The notes beneath the pieces are model-generated. The model was not told the origin of the DNA. It worked only from the letters and a program-made list of their open reading frames with translations, and searched no databases. A stretch of 41,679 nucleotides of DNA from Chitinophagaceae bacterium (GTDB taxonomy: Bacteria; Bacteroidota; Bacteroidia; Chitinophagales; Chitinophagaceae): NCBI GenBank assembly GCA_013694745.1, contig JACDBU010000234.1:1-41679 (forward strand), read 5' to 3'. Of the stretch, positions 28,334 to 35,727 are shown in pieces (the first letter of the stretch is position 1; each line of letters opens with the position of its first letter). A program made the translations under genes and the position numbers.

Positions 28334-28792
28334 ATGATGACTGTAGTACTTACACCTATTGGTAAAGTAATGAATACCCGTAAAACACCGGTGGATGACA
28401 ACTGGTCTGGTATTTTATCAGAAATTGAAATTGCCAAACACCTTTCTGTGGAAAGTTTGGGAAACATCACAGATTTTTCACACCTCGAGATCATATATTA
28501 TTTTGATAAAGTAGCCGATGATACAATCATATTATCCGGCAAACCGCGGGGAAATGAACGCTACCCGGTTATGGGTATTTTTGCACAACGAAAAAAAAAC
28601 CGGCCTAACAAAATAGGATTGTGCACGGTTGAATTAATAGCATTAAATGGCAGGATCATTACCGTTAAAAACCTGGATGCCATTGATGGCACCCCGGTAT
28701 TGGATATTAAGCCCGTTATGAAAGAGTTTGAACCCACAACACAAATAAGGCAGCCGGAATGGGCAACCGATATGATGAAAAATTATTGGTGA
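28334..28792 (+). CDS. trmO: TrmO/TsaA-family tRNA methyltransferase
   Basis: A TsaA-domain protein. The known member TrmO uses S-adenosylmethionine to methylate N6 of threonylcarbamoyladenosine at position 37 of tRNA. The 152-residue product has LTPIGKVMNTRKTPVDDNW at the N-terminus, DFSHLEIIYYFDKV, then the family motifs GIFAQRKKNRPNKIGLCTVELI and LDAIDGTPVLDIKPVMKEF. Escherichia coli TrmO is about 235 residues and has an extra C-terminal domain, which is missing here. The name is therefore at family level. It is convergent with the AsmA-like gene, with a 25-nt gap. Confidence 0.85.
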   Translation: MMTVVLTPIGKVMNTRKTPVDDNWSGILSEIEIAKHLSVESLGNITDFSHLEIIYYFDKVADDTIILSGKPRGNERYPVMGIFAQRKKNRPNKIGLCTVELIALNGRIITVKNLDAIDGTPVLDIKPVMKEFEPTTQIRQPEWATDMMKNYW

Positions 28793-28817
28793 CACCCCGT
28801 TTATAAAAGATGACACT

Positions 28818-30575
28818 TTATTTATCTGCGAGTTTAGTTGGCAATCCTATTGTTTTAAGGATGCCGGTAGATATTGCTTTCCAGGCAAAAGAAAAGAATG
28901 TGGAATGTGGTTTTCTTTCATAAGTAAATTCAGGGCTCCGTGGTGTTTCTCCTTTTGATGGATTATTATTTTTTATGAAAAATGCGTTGGCAAAAAAACT
29001 GGTAAACGTTTTCTTCTTTAAACCACCCTCTTTTCCCGGAGCTTTTTTTAAAGGTTCAATTCGCAGATCATTATACAATAATAATCCCTTTCCGCTGGCA
29101 CCAAAATTATCTCCTTCAATATGTGCGGTACCTTCTGAAACCGTTCCGGTTTTGATCATAAATTCACCTAAGGGTCTTGCAATTGGATTAACAATTGATG
29201 TATCTAGTTTTCCAACATGCACATCAGCGGTAAAATTTCCTGTCTTGTAATGTTGCATATCGAAATTGAAACCTGCTATCATTGGCACTGTATGCATAAA
29301 TTTAGCAGTCCCTTTTAATGTACTGTAGCGTTGCACTTTTATTTGCGAAGGCATATTGGTTAAATTCATAATACTCGAATTTATTTCATCAATATATAAT
29401 GTTCCTTCTTTTTCAATTGCAGGATTGTATTCCGTGTAATTAAAATTAAAATTGTGAACAGTGATCTTAGAAATGGATATGGGTAAGGGGATCTTCATTA
29501 AAACCTGGTTGGGAAAATTTTGGATCTTGTTTGTATCTAACGGTAGTGCCCTGTTCAGGTACACGCTGAAACTCCCGCTAAAAATATTCATTTCTTTTGC
29601 CACAAGGTTTTTGTGGTTTATGAGATCATACCAATTGATCGCTGTAAAACTCAGTTTAGGGATATTGATCGTGTACATATTTTGTATATGTGACAATTTT
29701 TTTTCAAACTGATCGCGGCTACCGCGGGGTAATAACGTAACATTTGATGCGGTTAGCGTATGTTCATTACCAGAGACAGTGATGGTTTTTGCTTTAAAAT
29801 AATAAAGACTGTCGGGCGTTGCAAAGAAATAATTACCGCAGGTTAATAAGGCGGATTCTGCAAAAAAGAAACGGCTGTTATCATGCTGCGTGGTTGAATC
29901 GATCAACAGCTTATTTATATGGATGGTCACATCATTGAATTTGGTAACCTTATTTTGATGCGCAATATCCTGGTGAATAAACATACCATGTTCAATGTTG
30001 ATCTTCCCGATCCGCACACTTTTCATTTCCTTCATTATCCTATGGTAAAGCGTTAAGGAATCATTTTGTTTTCTTTTTAAATTATTATAAGCCCGCTCCT
30101 TGTGAATCATTTTTATATGGGGATATGAAACATAAATCGATTCGAGATCGATCTTATCCTTATGCAAAAGGTCATTGATGCCAATTCCATCAATATGGAG
30201 TGAATCAAAAGATATTCTGAAAACGTTATCCGGCGCGGCTTTGCTTTGATCCAATTTTATCAGCGCTGCCGAATCAGGCATTATTGAAACGCGGTATGCA
30301 TCTAATTTTGAATCAAGCACATTCGGCTCCAGCCTGTCAATAGATAAAATATATAACCCATTAGATCCAGCATTTACGAGTTGCTGAAGCTTGGCGATCA
30401 ATGCAGGCCTGAGGTCCAGAACAGATTTTGCTTTTGAATTATCAGGCTTAAATTCCCGGCTTTTTAAACTATCTGTTTTCACATTCGTTGTTTTAAGAAC
30501 AGAGAATCGCAAATACAGGTAGCCGGAAATAATAATTACTGCGAGTATTAATAGTATGAGGTAAATTTTCTTCAA
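28818..30575 (-). CDS. Large membrane-anchored periplasmic protein, AsmA-like
   Basis: A 585-residue protein that I cannot assign with certainty. One transmembrane helix lies at about 4-24, followed by about 550 residues predicted outside the cytoplasm with many short beta-strand-like segments (for example KINIEHGMFIHQDIAHQNKVTKFNDVTIHINKLLID). That architecture resembles AsmA/TamB/DUF748 proteins, some of which help move lipids between membranes. The start codon appears to be TTG (30575-30573, MKKIYLILLI), as no ATG is in frame nearby. It is divergent from the cyclophilin gene, with a 100-nt gap. Confidence 0.65.
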   Translation of the reverse strand: MKKIYLILLILAVIIISGYLYLRFSVLKTTNVKTDSLKSREFKPDNSKAKSVLDLRPALIAKLQQLVNAGSNGLYILSIDRLEPNVLDSKLDAYRVSIMPDSAALIKLDQSKAAPDNVFRISFDSLHIDGIGINDLLHKDKIDLESIYVSYPHIKMIHKERAYNNLKRKQNDSLTLYHRIMKEMKSVRIGKINIEHGMFIHQDIAHQNKVTKFNDVTIHINKLLIDSTTQHDNSRFFFAESALLTCGNYFFATPDSLYYFKAKTITVSGNEHTLTASNVTLLPRGSRDQFEKKLSHIQNMYTINIPKLSFTAINWYDLINHKNLVAKEMNIFSGSFSVYLNRALPLDTNKIQNFPNQVLMKIPLPISISKITVHNFNFNYTEYNPAIEKEGTLYIDEINSSIMNLTNMPSQIKVQRYSTLKGTAKFMHTVPMIAGFNFDMQHYKTGNFTADVHVGKLDTSIVNPIARPLGEFMIKTGTVSEGTAHIEGDNFGASGKGLLLYNDLRIEPLKKAPGKEGGLKKKTFTSFFANAFFIKNNNPSKGETPRSPEFTYERKPHSTFFSFAWKAISTGILKTIGLPTKLADK

Positions 30576-30675
30576 GTAGAAACTTTTCTTCTCAAATAGC
30601 GAACCATATTATTTTATTTGTAGTATGTTTTAGAAAGAAACAACCAGGAAAGCCAATATCTTTCTAACTTTAAAT

Positions 30676-31263
30676 ATGATTTGCAGGATCATCTTTTTTA
30701 TTTTCTTTGCTGCGGTTATTTCCTGTACACACCAGCGGTATAAAAATCCCCATATAAAAATTGAAACCAGTTATGGTGACATAGAAGTAGAACTATTTCC
30801 GGATAATGCGCCCCAAAGTGTACATGCCTTTTTACAATATGTAGATTCAGGCCTATACAGGAACAGTTCATTTTACCGGGTATTAAAAGAAGAAAACCAG
30901 CCTTCGGCCGCTTTAAAAAGTGAAGTGATACAGGGTGGCATCTGGCAAACAAATTATAAAAAAGGAATTTCATTACCGGGCATCCCTCACGAAACTACTA
31001 AGCAAACTGGACTTAGTCATACCAATGGCACTATCTCCCTGGCAAGAACTACCCCGGGAACCGCAAGCAGTGAATTTTTTATTTGTGTCGGTGATCAGCC
31101 GGTATATGATTTTGGTGGCGGCGCAAATCCGGATGGGCAGGGATATGCGGCTTTTGGCAAAGTAGTGAGTGGGATGAAAGTAGTAAAAGAAATTCACCAG
31201 CAACCGGAAAACGGTGAGGCTTTTTATCCTGTAATTAAGATCATTAATATTGTGAGAATCTGA
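30676..31263 (+). CDS. Cyclophilin-type peptidyl-prolyl isomerase, lipoprotein
   Basis: This enzyme isomerises Xaa-Pro bonds during protein folding. The 195-residue product has a lipoprotein signal with lipobox VISC (Cys17), so it probably sits in the periplasm or outer membrane. The cyclophilin domain begins IKIETSYGDIEVELFPDNAPQSVHAFLQYVDSGLY and includes SSFYRVL, QGG, NGTISLARTTPGTASSEFFICVGD and the Trp-less end GYAAFGKVVSGMKVVKEIH. The short insert QPSAALKSEV before QGG is not typical. It is followed 26 nt later by the GNAT gene. Confidence 0.92.
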   Translation: MICRIIFFIFFAAVISCTHQRYKNPHIKIETSYGDIEVELFPDNAPQSVHAFLQYVDSGLYRNSSFYRVLKEENQPSAALKSEVIQGGIWQTNYKKGISLPGIPHETTKQTGLSHTNGTISLARTTPGTASSEFFICVGDQPVYDFGGGANPDGQGYAAFGKVVSGMKVVKEIHQQPENGEAFYPVIKIINIVRI

Positions 31264-31289
31264 AAACTTACTAAATTAAATTGTAAAAA

Positions 31290-31841
31290 GTGCTTACACT
31301 GGAATCAGAACGTTTAGCGATCAGGAATTTTGATGATACTGATCTTGAAGCGTTTTATGCTTATCGCAAAGACCCTGAAGTAGCCATGTACCAGGGGTTT
31401 GAGCCATTTACAAAAAGCGAGGCTAAAATTTTTATAGAAAGCCAGAAGCATAAAGTTTTTGGAGCTTCTACCGGCTGGCACCAGTTTGCTGTTATCAAAA
31501 AAGAAAATAATTTGCTTATAGGCGACTGTGCAATTAAACTCAATGATTTTGAAAATAATGAAGCAGAGATCGGATGCACTATTTCGCCGTTGTATCAAGC
31601 AAAGGGATATGGAAAAGAAACATTGCTTACCATACTGGAATTTCTTTTCGAAAAATTTAAAATGCGCAGAATAGTGGAAACTACAGATGTTGAAAATATT
31701 GCATCCATCAGACTGTTGGAAAGTACAGGGTTTAGAAAAGAAGCACATTTTAAAGAAAACATCTGGTTCAATAATAAATGGGGTAGCGAATACCAGTTTG
31801 CCATGCTAAACCATGAGTGGATAAATAAGATTAATAACTAG
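31290..31841 (+). CDS. GNAT family N-acetyltransferase (RimJ/RimL-like)
   Basis: A 183-residue acetyltransferase with a GTG start at 31290 (LTLESERLAIRNFDDTDLEAFYAYRKDPEVAMYQ). The GNAT fold shows NLLIGDCAIKL, AEIGCTISPLYQAKGYGKETLLTILEFLF (acetyl-CoA loop Q-A-K-G-Y-G) and RRIVETTDVENIASIRLLESTGFRKEAHF. This pattern belongs to the RimJ/RimL-like branch, which acetylates N-termini or small molecules. The substrate cannot be told from the sequence. It probably shares a transcript with the cyclophilin gene. Confidence 0.9.
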   Translation: MLTLESERLAIRNFDDTDLEAFYAYRKDPEVAMYQGFEPFTKSEAKIFIESQKHKVFGASTGWHQFAVIKKENNLLIGDCAIKLNDFENNEAEIGCTISPLYQAKGYGKETLLTILEFLFEKFKMRRIVETTDVENIASIRLLESTGFRKEAHFKENIWFNNKWGSEYQFAMLNHEWINKINN

Positions 31842-31905
31842 TGTTTGGGAGTATCTCCAATATCTTTTTTTTGTAATGCATAAACTTTTAGGGATTAAAT
31901 AACTG

Positions 31906-31936
31906 TTTGCAAATGTTCAAAATCACTCTACATTTG
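31906..31936 (+). promoter_or_regulatory. Bacteroidota-type promoter of kup
   Basis: TTTG (31906-31909), a 19-nt spacer and TACATTTG (31929-31936) match the consensus exactly. The kup GTG start is 58 nt further on. Confidence 0.7.
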
Positions 31937-31994
31937 CGTTACCTTTTGCAGAAGCATTTAAAGGTTCTGTTAAAATTTTTTTTAAATTTTTGAT

Positions 31995-33974
31995 GTGAGA
32001 AAAAATCTCAATAAAGTAACCTCTGCTGGTTTACTTATTGCTTTAGGAATTATTTATGGAGATATTGGCACCTCACCACTTTACGTTTTCAACGCAATTA
32101 TAAGAGACAAAGTTATCTCCCCTGAACTTATCCTCGGCGGACTTTCATGTATTATATGGACATTGACGCTGCAAACCACCGTTAAGTATGTTGTGCTTAC
32201 CTTAAAAGCGGATAACCGCGGTGAGGGTGGAATTTTCTCTTTATACGCCCTTGTACGGAGGCAAAGAAAATGGCTTGTTATTCCGGCCATGCTTGGCGGG
32301 GCTTCGCTACTGGCCGATGGTATGATAACGCCCCCAATCTCGGTAACGGCCGCAGTGGAAGGATTAAAGCAGATATCTTTTTTTAGCCATATTAGTGGAA
32401 ACACAATTGTTTATATAGTTGTAGGAATTTTAGTGCTCCTGTTTTTTGCCCAGCAATTTGGCACTGCGTCTATTGGTAAAATGTTTGGTCCTATCATGTT
32501 TGTCTGGTTCTTAATGATGGCAGTTTTGGGCTTTTCACATATTTTCGATGGCTTGTATATTTTTAAATCACTCAATCCATATTATGCCATAAAATTATTA
32601 ACGGTTTATCCAAATGGGTTCTGGATATTAGGCGCCGTTTTCCTTTGTACTACAGGAGCAGAAGCATTGTACAGCGACCTCGGCCATTGCGGCAGGGGTA
32701 ACATCCGCATCTCATGGATATATGTAAAAAGCGCACTAATTATAAATTACCTGGGGCAGGGTGCCTGGCTGCTGGCAAACCACACCGGTAAAATTTTCAC
32801 CAAGCAAATAATTGACGATGGTTTCAATCCATTTTATGGTATCATGCCTCTTCAATTTAAAATAATTGGAATTGTGATCGCCACCGTTGCCGCGATCATT
32901 GCGAGCCAGGCATTGATAAGCGGGTCGTTCACGCTTATCAGTGAGAGCATGCGGCTTAACCTTTGGCCTAAAATGAAGATCAATTATCCTACTGAAGAAA
33001 GGGGACAGTTGTACATTCCGGGCATCAACACAATGTTGTTTTTGGGCTGTGTTGGTATAACATTTTATTTTAAAACATCTTCCAATATGGAGGCGGCGTA
33101 TGGTCTTGCTATTACGCTTTGCATGCTGGCAACTTCTATTTTGTTTGCCAATTTTCTTGTTTCAAGAAGATCGAGTAAAGTATGGATCTATATTTATTTG
33201 CTCGTTTATCTTACCATAGAAATGAGTTTTTTAATTGCCAATTTAAAAAAGTTTCCACATGGCGGTTATGTAACGTTAATTGTTGCAGGCGCTTTATTTT
33301 CTGTAATGTACATATGGTTCCGGGCCCGGAAAGTTAAGAACAGGTACGTTGAATTTGTACGGCTGGAGCAATACCTACCAATGCTGCAGGAGCTTAGCAA
33401 CGATCCTACCATTGCAAAATACGCCACTCATCTTGTTTACTTAACCAGTGCAAATAATCCAAAAGAAATAGAGCATAAAATCATTTATTCTATCCTGAAC
33501 CGCAAACCAAAGAAGGCTGATATTTATTGGTTCGTGCACGTTGATACCTTGGATGATCCATACACAAGTGATTACAGCGTGGAGACCATCATTCCAAATG
33601 AAGTTATACGGGTAGAATTCAGAATGGGATTTAGAATGGAACCGCGCATCAATTTAATGTTTAGAAAAGTTGTGGAGGATATGGTGCTTAATAAAGAAGT
33701 TAATATTACCAGCCGTTATGAAAGTTTGCAAAGAAATAATGTGGTAGGGGATTTCCAGTTTATTGTTATGGAAAAATTCCTGTCGCAGGATAATGAATTG
33801 CCTTTATTTGAAAGGCTCGTAATGAAATTATATTTCTGGCTAAAAGAAATAAGCCTGAGTGAAGAAAGGGGCTTTGGCCTTGAGCAAAGCAATGTGACTG
33901 TAGAAAAGTTCCCACTCATAGTTGCCCCGGTTAGTAAGATAAAACTCAAGCGGATTTTTTATGATGAAGAATAG
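31995..33974 (+). CDS. kup: Kup-type potassium uptake transporter
   Basis: A potassium importer of the KUP/HAK/KT family, thought to be a K+/H+ symporter. The 659-residue product starts with GTG at 31995 (MRKNLNKVTSAGLLIALGIIYGDIGTSPLYVFNAI, the family signature). Twelve hydrophobic segments are expected up to about residue 440, including GGIFSLYALVRRQRKW, LADGMITPPISVTAAVEGL and CTTGAEALYSDLGHCGRGNIRISW. The soluble C-terminal domain has RVEFRMGFRMEPRINLMFRKV. The stop TAG runs straight into a heptamer repeat. Confidence 0.96.
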   Translation: MRKNLNKVTSAGLLIALGIIYGDIGTSPLYVFNAIIRDKVISPELILGGLSCIIWTLTLQTTVKYVVLTLKADNRGEGGIFSLYALVRRQRKWLVIPAMLGGASLLADGMITPPISVTAAVEGLKQISFFSHISGNTIVYIVVGILVLLFFAQQFGTASIGKMFGPIMFVWFLMMAVLGFSHIFDGLYIFKSLNPYYAIKLLTVYPNGFWILGAVFLCTTGAEALYSDLGHCGRGNIRISWIYVKSALIINYLGQGAWLLANHTGKIFTKQIIDDGFNPFYGIMPLQFKIIGIVIATVAAIIASQALISGSFTLISESMRLNLWPKMKINYPTEERGQLYIPGINTMLFLGCVGITFYFKTSSNMEAAYGLAITLCMLATSILFANFLVSRRSSKVWIYIYLLVYLTIEMSFLIANLKKFPHGGYVTLIVAGALFSVMYIWFRARKVKNRYVEFVRLEQYLPMLQELSNDPTIAKYATHLVYLTSANNPKEIEHKIIYSILNRKPKKADIYWFVHVDTLDDPYTSDYSVETIIPNEVIRVEFRMGFRMEPRINLMFRKVVEDMVLNKEVNITSRYESLQRNNVVGDFQFIVMEKFLSQDNELPLFERLVMKLYFWLKEISLSEERGFGLEQSNVTVEKFPLIVAPVSKIKLKRIFYDEE

Positions 33975-34045
33975 GTGAGTAGCGAGTAGCGAGTGGCTTT
34001 AATAATTTCTAATTACTAATTTCTAATTACTAATTCCTAATTTCT
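33975..34045 (+). repeat. Heptamer-period repeat array after kup
   Basis: From the kup stop codon the sequence is built of 7-bp units: GAGTAGC, GAGTAGC, GAGTGGC (33977-33997), then TAATTTC, TAATTAC, TAATTTC, TAATTAC, TAATTCC, TAATTTC (34003-34044). In the second half the period is also seen as a 14-bp tandem unit (34003-34016 and 34017-34030 are identical). The rest of the gap to 34080 is AT-rich with more degenerate copies. Confidence 0.8.
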
Positions 34046-34080
34046 ACTTGGCTACTAACTAATTCTAACTACCCAACATT

Positions 34081-34869
34081 TTGTCCCCTGTCATCATATA
34101 CATCATATCCGGTTACGCTGCCCTAGTAATTATTATTTATATCATACAGGAGCGTTTTATTTTCAAGCCTGAAAAATTAAAACAGGATTTTCTTTATAAA
34201 TATGATGTTCCTTTTAAAGAATTATTTTTTAATGTTGAAGAGGGCGTTAGCATCAACGGTATCCATTTTTATTTAAAGGATCCGCATGGCCTTATTCTTT
34301 ATTTTCATGGCAATACCAGGAGCATAAAAGGCTGGGCAAAATATGCCCGGGATTTTTACCGCTATGGATATGATGTAGTACTGGTAGACTACCGTGGGTT
34401 TGGAAAAAGTACCGGCAAGCGAGGTGAAAAAGAAATGCTGAATGATATGCAGGTTGTGTATGAAACGCTGGCTAAGCAATATGATCAAAGTCATTTGATA
34501 TTATATGGAAGAAGCCTTGGCAGCGGGTTTGCGACAAAACTGGCAAGTGATAATTTGCCACGCTATCTTATTCTTGATGCGCCTTATTACAGCTTTAGAA
34601 AAGCCGTACAACGATTTTTCCCCATTCTTCCAATGCGCTACTTGTTGCGTTACCAGTTGCAAACTGATAAATGGATAATAAAAGTAAAATGCCATATTTA
34701 TATATTGCATGGCACACGCGACTGGATTATACCAATAAAGCAAAGCGAACAATTACAGGCGCTTAATCCAACAAGGATAACACTTATACGCATTCATGGG
34801 GGGGCACATAATAATTTACCATCGTTTCCCGAGTATCATAATTTTATAAGGGACATTTTAGCGCCATGA
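34081..34869 (+). CDS. Membrane-anchored alpha/beta hydrolase, first of two
   Basis: An alpha/beta hydrolase of the ABHD13/Bem46-like type, substrate unknown. The 262-residue product begins with TTG at 34081. The first residues (SPVIIYIISGYAALVIIIYIIQERFIF) form a membrane anchor, and no ATG is in frame before the core. Nucleophile elbow is GRSLG (143-147, S145). The acid is probably D214 (GTRDWIIP) and the histidine H243 (GAHNN). An oxyanion-type HGN motif (YFHGNTRS) precedes. The next gene overlaps by four bases and encodes a paralogue. It follows the repeat array after kup. Confidence 0.88.
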   Translation: MSPVIIYIISGYAALVIIIYIIQERFIFKPEKLKQDFLYKYDVPFKELFFNVEEGVSINGIHFYLKDPHGLILYFHGNTRSIKGWAKYARDFYRYGYDVVLVDYRGFGKSTGKRGEKEMLNDMQVVYETLAKQYDQSHLILYGRSLGSGFATKLASDNLPRYLILDAPYYSFRKAVQRFFPILPMRYLLRYQLQTDKWIIKVKCHIYILHGTRDWIIPIKQSEQLQALNPTRITLIRIHGGAHNNLPSFPEYHNFIRDILAP

Positions 34870-35702
34870 TAGATAACCGACAACCAACCGGCAAGATCAA
34901 TAAGAAAATTATTTTTCGATGGATCAAGATCATCGTATTTATTTATTGCATTGTTGGAATGGGCCTGTATTTTTTACAGGAGAAATTATTATTTCATCCC
35001 AAAAAATTACCGGCAGGCTATGCTTATAATTTTAATTTTCCATTTAAAGAAATAAACATACCCATCAGCAAAACAGAGAATCTTAGCCTCGTAAAATTTT
35101 TTCCTGCAGATACATTTCGAAAAGGGGTGGTACTGTATTTTCATGGCAACATGGAAAATATTAATCACTACGCCATATTTGCAAAAAATTTTACCAGGCT
35201 GGGATATGAAGTATGGATGCCCGATTATCCGGGCTATGGAAAATCATCCGGTATCTTATCCGAAAAGGAATTATATGAGGAAGCCTTGCAGGTTTATAAA
35301 CTGGCACATACAACCTTCTCCGCAGGTAATATCATTATTTTTGGTAAATCACTCGGAAGTGGCATAGCCGCAGAACTCGCTTCAGTAAAGGATTGCCGGC
35401 GGCTGATTTTGGAAACGCCATATTACAGTATCCCTGAATTATTCAATACCTATGCCCCCATTTATCCAACTTCTTACATTTCAAAATTCAAGATTCCTAC
35501 TTATCAGTATATCCAGGATGTACATGCTCCCATTGCTATTTTTCATGGTACGGATGATGAATTGATTCCATTTTATTCTAGCCTTAAGCTCCGCCAATAC
35601 CTGCATTCCGGTGATACATTCATTGTTATTCAGCATGGAAAACACAATAACCTGAACGAATCGCTCGTTTTCCATAAAAACCTTGACTCCTTACTGCAAT
35701 AA
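34866..35702 (+). CDS. Membrane-anchored alpha/beta hydrolase, second of two
   Basis: A 278-residue paralogue of the preceding protein. The N-terminus (residues 12-35, IIFRWIKIIVFIYCIVGMGLYFL) is a membrane anchor, then EKLLFHPKKLPAGYAYNF. The hydrolase core has YFHGNMENINHY, the nucleophile GKSLG (160-164, S162), a probable acid D231 in GTDDELIP and histidine H260 in HGKHNN. The ATG overlaps the first hydrolase stop (ATGA), so the two are translationally coupled and could work together. The substrate is unknown. Confidence 0.88.
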   Translation: MIDNRQPTGKINKKIIFRWIKIIVFIYCIVGMGLYFLQEKLLFHPKKLPAGYAYNFNFPFKEINIPISKTENLSLVKFFPADTFRKGVVLYFHGNMENINHYAIFAKNFTRLGYEVWMPDYPGYGKSSGILSEKELYEEALQVYKLAHTTFSAGNIIIFGKSLGSGIAAELASVKDCRRLILETPYYSIPELFNTYAPIYPTSYISKFKIPTYQYIQDVHAPIAIFHGTDDELIPFYSSLKLRQYLHSGDTFIVIQHGKHNNLNESLVFHKNLDSLLQ

Positions 35703-35727
35703 TTAATTTATATTCATCAAAACTGCT

